Assembly (NCBI GenBank): GCA_018881555.1
Contig: JACAXG010000074.1
Location: 3,479,081-3,543,080 of the forward strand
Source of the DNA: Amblyornis subalaris
Lineage: Eukaryota > Chordata > Aves > Passeriformes > Ptilonorhynchidae
Reading direction: 5' to 3'
Length of the DNA stretch: 64,000 nt
In this document: piece after piece, positions 1 through 19,641 of the stretch
Layout of the letters: the number at the start of each line of letters is the position of its first letter
Numbering within the stretch: position 1 is the first letter of the stretch
Translations under genes and position numbers: made by a program
The notes under the pieces: generated by a model
Told to the model about the DNA's origin: nothing
Seen by the model: the letters and a program-made list of their open reading frames with translations, nothing else
Database searches by the model: none

Positions 1-2655
1 CAAATCACTCTCCAAGCAGACTCATGACCCAACACTATTTATTTCTGCTTAGGTGATAGGTTAAGTTTCTACGTGGATTTGAGACAGTTTCACCTGAATA
101 TAATTCCACCCACTTCAGTTTAACACAACCTTGAGGGAAAACTTGATTTAGCAAGCCTGGTTTTTTAGTTGTCTTTCCATTTCATCATCAAGAAAAGACA
201 ACATAAAAGCACCAGTTTACACACTTTCTGGTTACAATAGTGTATTTCAATGCCTTTTTTTTCCACCTAAGTTTCTTTTCACATCTTTAGGTCAGGCAAG
301 ACTACTGCCAGGCAGCCAAAAAAGATTAGGAGTCAGGGAAAGAACATTACACAGGCTTGGAATCTTTATCTTCAAGGGGAAAGGAGTGGTTTTATTGTGA
401 GTCGCTGCAAGATTAAAGACTCACCTTTCTGCCCAGCAAAGGTTTGCACCCTTGCTTTGTTTACATGACTTTCATGCCTACAAACCCTTTCCCATGGCAA
501 AGGGACAGTTTCCATGAGCAGAAGGGGAGTCAGTGAGTCAGCATGGTGATTTTCAGATGGACACAAGCCCAAAGGNACAGACAAGCCATCTTAAAATCCC
601 CACAGCTACTGCAGCTCCACAGCATCTAAAAAAAGCTGGTTAAGTGTGTCCAGGTAATGCCTGTGCCAACAGACTGGCCAGCCAGCCACCACCCCTTCTG
701 AAGACCAAAACCAATTCCTGTAAATGCAGAACAGCATTTCACATGATGCCCTCTGTATACATCTGGTCCTTGAAACATGTGACACAACAGGTGGAGTAAT
801 TTCTTCAGATTCTGGAATGCTGAAAATGAGATTGAGGAATTTTTCCATTATCTTTTCACTAAGCATTTTTTGATGTGCATAGGACATTCAGTGAGATTTG
901 CTTAAAATTTACCAATTAACTGGTTTTGTACTTGAAGTTTTTCTCTTTCTCTGTATATATGTACACACACACATACATATCTTATTGCAGAATATATAGC
1001 TGGAATGTAAAATCTTTGTATTTTTATTTTCTGTACTGCCTACTACGTGCCTCTGGGATATGTAAGAACCAAATGAAAAGCTGTAAGAGTAAGGCCACTT
1101 TTAATCACTGGCCTCTCTAATTATATAAATATATTCTGAACAGGTCTACATAATTATATCAGAACTCGTTTGAGTCTTTTTTCCCGCCTCCCCCTAAACA
1201 ATACCATTACTTTAATGGTAGCAGTAGAGTAGTGTGATTATCTAGAATTTAACCACTAAGAAATAAAACCTGCTATAGCCAGCAGCTTGTAGAATCTCAT
1301 TATCAAGGTAATAAAATGATCATTGCTGTGACCCATGGTGCCAGGGCTCAATTACAGAGTTCCTATGCATCTGAGAGGGCACAAGTGTGTACAGACATAC
1401 ATTTCATTACAGGAGGCTACTGATATTACACAGCACTTGTCACACAGGATCAAACAAGCTTAATTCACTAAATAAAAAGTGCTGTTGATAGAGAGTTCAA
1501 GGAAGAAGTTCCAGATGGGGGACAGCAAAGAAAGATGGAGTTTTAATACCATAAATTTGTTCTCTGCTGCTAAAGTCACTTTTTCATATAAGTGGCATGC
1601 CAGATCAACCAACTTCTGGATCTGCAGCATTGCATTTTAATGAGCTAATTTGTAAGTTGATTTTAATGAGTTCATTTAAATTCCTGAGCTGAAGATTAAC
1701 CTCTGCAGGTACAGTTCTCTCACTCCTTCGGTTTCATAATACAAGGCTTTAAACAGTGCAATTGGTTTCTTGCTCTTCAGGGATTTACTTACAAAGTGAT
1801 ATGTCAAACTATAGTTAAATCTTCAGGGGGGATGCACTTGCTTCAGCACCTTTGTGCAATACATTTTCTCCAGTCTCCCTCAAGATGGGCAGCACAGCTA
1901 CAATCAGCAACAAAACCTGGTGTTATTCTTGAGCTCTAAATTTCACACACTGAGCTAGTAGGATTTGCAGACTGTGCCTTGGGTTTNAGGAACGAGATTT
2001 GTCACACTAGGACAGTTTTCTTTTATCTGTTTATTGTGCCTTAATAAGTAGCATCAGTTTTGCAGAATTTCTGCACGAGGTTTTTTTAGTGCAAGTGAGA
2101 ACGTCGCACGTTTTAAAGCTGAGCATAGAACACACAGCAAGAAGATACCATTTATGATTAGGGACAGTTCTTGTTAGCAGAGCATGTACAGGACNTTCAT
2201 AATCAAAGACTAAAAATAAGCATTGTCTGTGGCCAGTCAGGAGGATCACATATCACAAGCCATAGCATTACTTGAAACCTTTCAAAGACTTAGTGGCACT
2301 AGTGTGTCCTCCTAGAAAGCTAATCTGCTTTAGATTTAGAAATCTCAACACTGGAGGATGCACTACAGCTGCTGTTCAGCTGGTTAGTTACTCTTGTTAT
2401 CTGTTTCCCATATCTGATCTGCAATTAGCTACCTTCAGCTGCTGCCTGCCAGCCTGCTGCCGTAAAGAGCCGACTACAGCCAGATGTCTGCTTTCAAGAA
2501 GCTGTCTCCTTCAGCACTCGAGAAAACAAAGTTGCTGTGCAAGATTCAAGTCTGTGTTTTGCACAGCAGACTTGGTTTGGGAGGGATGGGGCAGGGCAAT
2601 AGTGTGAAAAAATGGCCATGATAGTAACTGCATCCTCCAGCTGGATGGACACAGT

Positions 2656-2945
2656 CATAGAAGCACAGAATTATTTAGGCTGAAAAAGACCTTTAAGATC
2701 ATCAAGTCCAACTGCTACCTCACCACTGCCAAGCCCACCACTAACCATGTCCCCAGGTGCCACATCTACACGTCCTTTAAATCTCTCTAAGGCTGGTGAC
2801 TCCGCTGCCTCCCAGGGCAGCATGTTCCAATGCTTGACAAGCCTTTTGGTGAAGAAATCTTTCCTAATATCCGAGCTAAACCTCCTCTGGCACAACTTGA
2901 GGACATTTCCTCTTGTCCTGTTGCTGGTAACTTGGAGGAAGAGAC
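2656..2945 (-). repeat. 5'-truncated CR1 LINE, 3' end
   Basis: On the minus strand this encodes the C-terminal tail of CR1 ORF2 downstream of the reverse transcriptase, with recognisable pieces such as SNRTRGNVLKL, DIRKDFF and VKHWNMLP. It ends at low coordinates in the CR1 3' terminus, where the minus strand reads ATTCTGTGCTTCTATGA, the degenerate 8-bp repeat typical of CR1 ends. Only about 290 bp remain, so it is a typical 5'-truncated, non-autonomous insertion. The tail frame is still open over the preserved part. It lies between genes and has no evident effect on them. Confidence 0.9.
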
Positions 2946-4625
2946 AGACACCCAAATACAAGCATAGAGGCAAAGATGTGACCTCAAAGTAGTGTTGACA
3001 ACAGATCAACACCACCCCTTCCATTTTAAAAATCAAGGTTCACTGAAGAAAAGGGGCTTCCCAAACTGTCCTTGAAGAATGCATTCCATGAGCTTCAGGT
3101 TAGAAAGCAGAACCAAACCTTCTCAGATGTGGAATGAGAGCAGACAGCAGCAGTTCTTACAGTACTTGCTGATATTCCTGGTACACAATACTCTAAGTCA
3201 CCTGCCAGAGAGCAGGAATGGACATACAAAGGTAAATACTTATGTTAATCTGTCATATCGAGCCCTTTAATGCATTCACTATCAGTTGAAACTCCCACTT
3301 TCCTGGCTAGCTGCTTCTGTCCCACTACAAAGGAGCAAATCTATTGCTCTCAGGGAGACAGAATGCTAACAAACAAAAGTTGCAACTCATATCTGATCAG
3401 AAATACCACATCTACAGTGACATGAAAGCCCTGTGCCCCATCCTCTCACCAGCCCAAACACCCACCTCTCCTCTCATCTATCTGCCATGCATGCCAAGCT
3501 TCCAAAGTCCTGGGCCTCAGAAAAGCAGGACTGGGTGCTGTGCAGAAGGAAGAGAAGCAAGAACAACACATCCCAACCAACCTGCACGCCATAGTCTTCC
3601 CCTGCACACAGCACTAGACTGCACAGCTGCAATCTCTCCTGCATCACCTCCTGAGTGTGAACAGTGTTTGAGGGTGATAGTGATAGTTTGGAATCAGTAA
3701 GCAGTTCCCATACACAGCAAGCTGTGGCAAACCCCTAGCACAAAACCAGTGTGATAAGGCTAGAATAAAGGAACTAAACAAGCAGCCCAAAACAGGAGGA
3801 AACAAAATTTATGCTACCCAGGCTCTACCTGCCACTTTAACTTCCCTGTCTTCAATATCTTCCTGGCATCTGCAAGCTGCTGCAAGAAAAGTGACAGGAA
3901 TCTGAGCAGAAAGCTCTGTCACACCTCGTCCCTGTGCGAAAATTCAAATTTAGCCTTTTAACCAGGCAGCATCTATGCATGCTTCACTCACTGACAGCAT
4001 GAAGCTGTGCACAGGGCTTGGATTTGGGCTCTGAGACTCATATCCCACCTCAGCTCATCCCAGCTCGGGAAGCACAGCCCAGAGAATGCAGTACCAGGTT
4101 CTTCTTAGCCCTTGCACTACAAGGAAGAAATAGTGGGAGCTTAGGGTCAGAAGCATGGAGGATACATTTGNTGTGTGTTTAAGCTGTGTTGCTGAAGATG
4201 TTTTGCTCTGCTTTGCATGTGTGTCTGTTCCAGATGGTTTTCCTTGTGTTTAAAAGAAATAGGCATACTTAAAATCTAATTTACAAAACCTCAGCAAATT
4301 AACACTGATCTTTTCCAGACAATTCCTCAAATGAATGTTCTGCAAATGCCTCCTCACAGCATGCAAAGGTTTAGATACGCTGGGAACTGGCCTCCACAAA
4401 GGATGCTCTCTAACAAGAGGAATTTAAGCACTGAAACCGGTTCAATTTGCCGCTTTTTGATTTTAATACAAAAAGAAATACTTTCTGCAAGGAAAGATTC
4501 AGCTTTCATCACGAGAACCCTAGCACAGACTTCGCAGGCTAAACCAACTCACAGATAAGCACTTTTCATAAACGTGACACATCTCTTGGCTTACAGAGGT
4601 TCTGGAGAAGCAAAGAGCAGGCTGT

Positions 4626-4640
4626 GCTGACATCTGCTGG
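4626..4640 (-). promoter_or_regulatory. CTCF-like motif
   Basis: The minus strand reads CCAGCAGATGTCAGC, which fits the CTCF core consensus (CCASYAGRKGGCRSY) at 14 of 15 positions by my count. The mismatch is a T at a conserved G. It stands alone in an intergenic stretch left of C2orf76. Binding is inferred only from the motif. Confidence 0.35.
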
Positions 4641-7600
4641 CTTTCTCTGCAGGCAAAGACACTTCATGGCAATAGGTCTTGGCTTTTTGCTGCTTTTTGG
4701 TTTTTTTTACGTTCCTGAGGTAAATTCTTCATTTCCTTACAAGATACAAAGCATTATGATAAAAACATTTTTGTTTCCACTGACGAGTAAGTGCTGGTCC
4801 TATGCAAGTCCTCCTGCAAAGCAAGAAAGGACCATTTGTTGTGCAGTATTAGTGAAAGTGTAGAAAAGGTCTCAATTTCAAAGCTTATTTCTTCATGAAT
4901 AAATTTTTTAAAATGTACATTCACTGTCACAGGAAATGCTGCTATTGCACATCAGATGAGGTGCAAACCCACCAATTAAAGCACTGCAAATCAGAAGTGG
5001 CAGCCAGAAGCAAAGGGAAGTGGTTGGGGAAATATGTGAAGCTGTGTCTGTTTCTCTAATTCAATAGGAAATGGGGAGTAGACAAAAGTCGATATCCTGA
5101 TAAAATGAAAAGTAGCAGAAGTTATCTACTGGGCATTTCTTGACCCATTAATCACTTGGAATCTGTGCCAAGTAGTACAATGGAAAGGAAGCAGTGGAAG
5201 GAGGATTGGGTGCCAACCAGGAAGCCTGAGCTCCGTCCAAGCTGTTCAATAAGCAAAGTGTGCACTTGCCTCAGGCATTTGCAGTGCCTCCAGTCTGCCC
5301 TGCTCTGTAGCCAGGATCCTGTCGGTCACAGGAGAGAGCATCACATGCTCTGGTTTTAGCTTCTTGATCTGTGGACACTGAGGATGTCTGTGGCTATTAG
5401 CTTCCAAGGACAGGGCCCACGGATATCCTGTCATGGCTGTGGGAACTCTTGGACTNTTACTTCCCGGTTCATTTTTTAAAAAATGACTGTCAGGGGATGT
5501 GTTAAATACTCCCAGGGAGTAAAAGAGAAACACTGCAGTTTACAACTTATTTCTGGATCACCTTTAAGACAGAATGTTTACATCAGATAAAGCAGTTCCC
5601 CAACTGTAACAGAGGTGCTTATCTGATCTTTGAGGACTCCTTTATGCCACTGGTCAACATTTAACTCAGCTGTCCATGTCAGCAGTTTTCTTAACTCTTG
5701 CTTCTTCAAGACGCAACATAACTACCTCTGGGCAGAAAAATAAATTGTTGGATNTACAAAGTATAATGTGGTAAAGGCAGAAAAAACCAAGATGCCTATT
5801 CCAGCAGTTCATGAGTTCAGTTCCAAAAATTATTTAAAAGTACCATTTTTATACTATTAGTTCTATAAAAAGCAGCATTACTCTGAATCTCTGCACTAAG
5901 GGTGTTGCACAACTCAGATTTTGCATGTTTATTCAGTTACAGTTACTTCTTCTTCCTATTNATGATAATTCCTTTCTGAATTTCCTCTCTTCTTCTATAG
6001 TAGCTATCCTTTCACACCTCCTAACCAAAACTCCAGTGTCTCTCAAATGATTTTTTTCTCCAGGAAACAACCAAGCCCCATGCACCGCCCCAGGGTTCCA
6101 GTTTGNCTGCGTTTCCCTGCTACAGTGCCATAACCCAGGAGAAATTTTATCTTATTTCAGTGTCCTTTCTGGATATTGTTCTTTTTGTTTAACAAAAAGG
6201 AAATGGTGAAAGGTTCCAAGGACATCACACTGTAAGATGAATCCTTATTAACCCCACAATGCCTAAGAACACTGGCAGAGCTGTATGACTTAACCCCACT
6301 ACACCTTTGATTAAAAGCAACTGTAAACCAATGCAGCTCATGACTTCTNCCAGGATAACAAACCAACTCTGTGATTTCCCTGAATAGAAGGAGGATTTCA
6401 TAACAACATGGGCAAAGACATCTCAGCCTTTACTAATTTATTAGCCAGTATTCACAGATTTCATTCAGTACTCAACAATCCTGGAAACAAACCTACTTTG
6501 ATACAAGGCTATACCACATCCCCCAAAAAAAATGTTGGAACAGCATCTTTCCTAACAAGTTTTCAGTTATTATCTGTGGTTTTGTGGGGTTTACTTGAAC
6601 NAAGCATTACTAAAAGTCCAATTAAAAAAAAAAAACCCATAGTAGAAAAACACTTCAGAAAGAAAACAGTTTACAAGTATGGTCATTGAGAGCATTACAA
6701 AAGGCTCTACTGTGCTGCTGGAGAAAGAAGCCAATGAAGTGCCATTGCCAGAGCAAACTGAGCTCACAAAGCAGTAGTTTAACTCTTCCCTTGGAAAGAG
6801 AAGCTAATCTAGAGTGCCAGGCACATCATTCTTGAATATTTGCAGTAGAACATTTACGTTTTTTCTCGCTGATGCTGTAGAACTGCTCTTCCACTGTGCC
6901 ACACTTGATGTGGCACTCAAAGGTTGGAACCGTACAAGCCCAGAAAGGACAATTGTTAAAATGTGGTGACTCTTTCAAACACAACTCTTTCACTTTATAG
7001 AAAAGGGATCACAAAACTAATCCAAATCTGTCTGAAAGGGCTGGAGACCAAATTCAAATCCCCAGAACAGGAGGAAAAGAATGGCAGTGTTTGCTTGGTC
7101 TGGGAGCCTGCGTGTGCTGACAGACACCATTTAGATGCCTTGGCAGGCCAGTCTGAGACACTGATCTCTCTGGTACACCATCTGTTCTTACAAAGTTACC
7201 TTCATTGTTGTAAATTTGGCTGAACAAACCGGGGGTAGTCTGGAGTGCCATACATCAGCTTGAACTGTCTGAGAAGATGAGCACAAACTCGTATTAACCA
7301 CATTACAAACATGACAGACTGTGCAAGGTACCTGAGACATTGGCCCGTGTTTGGGGAGCAGGCACCAGCAACAGAGAGGCTGCCTGGACAGAAAGAGAAG
7401 GCAAGAGGTAAGTTCCCCTCATAAATGCATCAGGGCATGTCTAACAGCATCTACATCCCAAGAGAACACAGGTGACTTCGGTGACACAGGACTCCTCCTT
7501 ACAAGATAAAGATACAATCATTTAATCACAGTTGAAAAAGTGGTAGAGTTCTTTCACAAGACAATAAACCTCTGAAGCAAAGCTGTTGGTGATAACACCA

Positions 7601-8926
7601 GCTACCAAAATAACTTAAACCAGAGAGTTGTCAGGAAGGATGAGGAAAATAAAGTGGGAACAATACACAGAGGGTTCTTTGGCCCTATATCTAAAATAAA
7701 GAGAAACTTTATTTAAATACTTTGGAAATCACACATCTACTTTCAGTATCACATGTCAATAAAAACAATAATCAAAGCTCTAAGAAATGGTANGGTTACT
7801 TCTCCAGAAAGTCTCATGGAAATGGCATTGTCAGCTCCCACCTGGAGCTGAGGGTTGGTGTGTAGGTCTAAAGCAATGGCACATGAGGCCTCATTTGATT
7901 TAACAGAGGCTATGCCCAAAAACCCTGCTAAGGCAGAGAGCCAGCATCATTCCCATTTCAATGAGAAGAGGCTTAAAGGCACAGTGTCCCATCTTGGTAC
8001 CCCCTAAAAGGCATTTCATAAGTGGTATCTATCTAAAGGTACTTCATTGGATGCGTGATTATTTTCTATTATTCTTTATTTGGTTCATGTAGTAGGAAAG
8101 CCTGGAATTACCAAGAACAAACACACAGCAACAGAGTATTCGGCTCATGGAAAGCATAAAGGAATCAATCCCAGTCTTGAAGACATGTGGCTCACAGACT
8201 GGGCCTCTCCTCGCCAAAAATGCAATCATTCAGGTTTTATTCTTAAAACTGAAACTATGAGCTTTCACTCCAGTTGGGAAAATGCCCAATTTCTAGTTAG
8301 GCACACTGATGCCCTGGCAGAACTCGAGTTGCTATCCCTACATGAAGACGTCTCCATGAAGTAAACCTAGAAACAGGTGAGCTGGTCCTTAGACACGAAA
8401 GCCTCCCACCAGACATTTGTCCCTTTCAGCATGCTAAAGAGGGCTGGGAGAGAGGATAATGGAAAGCATTCACCACTGAAAAGCATGAAACACTTGCCAG
8501 TCTGCGCTGTTTAAACAAAAGAGACCAAACATAAAATGAGAGAAGTAAAGCTATGACTTGAAATAGAGAAATTCTCTTTTCAAGCTCGTTAAAATACCCA
8601 GTGATTTGGTCATAAAACATTTCCTTTCACTTGAAGGTGGTTTCACTTAATTTTCATTAGAAGTTGGTACTGTGATGGGATCTTCCCGTGCATTGTACAA
8701 TTTCCATTTGCAGCTTCTGTCTGCTGTGAGATCACACCAAGGACGTGTGCCACAGGTCAGGGGTGGCACTGCCAGCAGCCCAAAAGCCAAGCACAGCAAA
8801 AAGAGAAGGGAGGAAGAAAAAAGACATTTATGTNCCCCAGATTTCCTTCTCTCAGCCTTAGCATATTGACAGAAATTAATTTCTATAGGAAGAGAATTGC
8901 ACTGTTTGCAAAGAAATCCTCTAGGA

Positions 8927-8932
8927 TTTATT
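8927..8932 (-). terminator. Candidate poly(A) signal of C2orf76
   Basis: The minus strand reads AATAAA about 80 nt after the C2orf76 stop codon. It is the first canonical hexamer downstream and would give a very short 3'UTR with cleavage near 8905-8915. A more distal signal cannot be excluded. Confidence 0.4.
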
Positions 8933-9013
8933 GATCTTTAAGAAAAATCTCATTAAGCAGAATAAGGAAAATTTACAACAGGTATGGGAAAACAAAACAA
9001 TCCCTCGGGATCT

Positions 9014-17698
<8,685 letters not shown>

Positions 17699-19269
17699 TT
17701 AAAGAGAGGAATTTATTGCCCTTCCTCTGTGTATGAGCACATCTGGAAAACATGGTGCAGGTAGGCCTCATGGAAAGAATAAAACATGGTGAGAAATTCA
17801 ATAGCATTGTGCCTTGCAGGATTTCACTTCTATGACTTCTACTGGAGCAGTAACAGGGTCTCAAAACAAACAGGGCATTACTGATGGTGCACACCATCTA
17901 CTCCAGTATCTGTGCTGCATAATGCCACACCAGACTCCCTGCTAAACATGCAAAAGTGCTATGGGTAAATGCAAGTGTGTTGTTTGGGCTTTAAGTGACT
18001 GAAGACTTTACCTGCTGGGCAAGTAACCTCGTGCTCTAGAAGAATGCACTAATACAAACAAACCCAAAGCCTTTTTAACATACTTATGCTGTAGAGAGTG
18101 TAATACCCTGAAAAATGCCTAAGCTGTTACACAATGCCGATTTTCACCTCCCTAGGGAAAATGAAAAACCACCCCCACATACATGGGCAAATAATTCTCC
18201 TGGTACACTACTGCATAATTAAGGGATTTAATTTATAATAGTAGGTCTCTAGAATGGCTCTATCGGGCTTATACTACATCAGCATACAGCAGAACCTACG
18301 ACAGAGTGGCCTTATCAGCCCAAACCCCTCTTCAAACAAGCCCACGTGTTGTTTCATTGGGTTTTTTCTCTCCACAGGAAAACAAGTTCTTTCCTACCTT
18401 GACAAACTTCTCTATTTTTGGTGTTGGGTATCCCTCAGCTTCCTGGCCACATGCTAAATTGCCATGGCTACTGCAGCAACAAGCAAGGACTGCAACCCAC
18501 ATGCTGCAACATCTGCCAGGGGCACAGCACAACCTGTACACCTCCCATCCCTGAGCAGCCATTTCAGTCACCACCTCCAGCCCTGAGAGGGATTTTCTTT
18601 CATATTCATCCCTTAATGTTCTTTTTCGTGTGTCTTTTTTTTTTTCCTTCTTTGCTGGGGGGTTAAGTGCCCTACCATCATGCAGGTACATCCCAACTTT
18701 TCCTGTATTTGTCCTAGCTGTATCCTGGAAAAGCAAACTAGCAATATTTTCTTCAAGTACTATCTGTAGAAAGGGGACAAAGACCTACATCACACGGGAA
18801 CTTGCTTTTACAACTCTTTGTTAATAATTAGCTGAGTTCCAATTCCATTGTAAAGAAGCCGTATGTATCACGCAACACATGAATAACACATGCCAATCAA
18901 AAAAGTATAATTTGCACCTGAAAATAACTGGATTTATATTAAGCAGCGAAGATGGATGTTTTCTTAGTGCTGTTCCACATGGGCTGGAGACCTGGAGGGC
19001 GCAATAAAAGGCACAGCGTTCAATTCACTTGCTCCTGAGCAGCACAGAAAAACATTGTAGGAGCACAATGAGAAACCGCCAATTTTCACATTTACTACTC
19101 AGACCGATCGCATGTAGGGCTGGTACCATGTACTACCCCTCGTCTCCACGGGGACAAGAGGGTGGGTGAGAGGCGCTGGTGGCCCATTCCTCTTGTAGAG
19201 AGAAACCCTTCGGGATCCTCCGCCCGCCCCNGAGCAGCCCCTCGGCCTCACCCCTCCGCCCGCCCGACC

Positions 19270-19641
19270 GGACCCGTTACCCTCTCCGCTGCCACTTCCG
19301 GGTCCCCGCCTCGCCCCGCCCAGCCAATCGCGTCCTCTCGGTGACGCCCTGACGACGCAGGATTGGCTGCGAGCCGCCCCGGCACCGCCCCCGGCGCCGC
19401 CCCCCTCGCGCCGCCGTTGGCCGAGGTCCCCTCATGCCCTGATGAATGGGAGACACCCGCGCCACCTCCGCATTGGCCCCGCGCCTGCCCTGTACCCGCC
19501 CCCGGCCGGCGCTGATTGGCTGTCGCGCGTCCCGCGGCGCTGCGATTGGCCGGCGGCGGGTCTGGCGAGGGGTGAGGCGGGCGCGCGGCGGGGGCGACGC
19601 GGCAGAAGCTGCGGGGTCGGGATTGCACCGGGCTAGCCGCG
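19270..19641. promoter_or_regulatory. Bidirectional CpG-island promoter of C2orf76 and DBI
   Basis: This GC- and CpG-rich, TATA-less stretch lies between the divergent C2orf76 and DBI 5' ends. It holds five CCAAT boxes: one forward (19324-19328) and four inverted (ATTGG at 19362, 19472, 19515 and 19545). It also has an ETS-type CCGGAAGT on the minus strand (19294-19301) and TGACG half-sites near 19342 and 19350. Multiple NF-Y boxes plus an ETS site are typical of divergent housekeeping promoters. Exact start sites are not visible. Confidence 0.8.
19281..19310 (-). other. C2orf76: Presumed noncoding first exon of C2orf76
   Basis: On the minus strand a donor (GTAACG at 19275-19280) follows a GC-rich segment containing the ETS-type motif CCGGAAGT (19294-19301). 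This is the nearest plausible 5'UTR exon for C2orf76, since the first coding exon has a splice acceptor upstream of its ATG. The 5' edge given here is a guess, because the start site cannot be read from sequence alone. Confidence 0.4.

Larger units (their letters stand above)
1..8900. other. Intergenic stretch left of C2orf76
   Basis: I recognise no coding exon here. The open frames are short, start at arbitrary ATGs, and show no family similarity or matching splice sites. The content is AT-rich unique DNA apart from one CR1 LINE fragment (2656-2945) and a CTCF-like motif (4626-4640). In human the next gene on this side is STEAP3, transcribed towards C2orf76. Its 3' end could lie near the left edge, but nothing in the sequence shows it. 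Confidence 0.6.
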
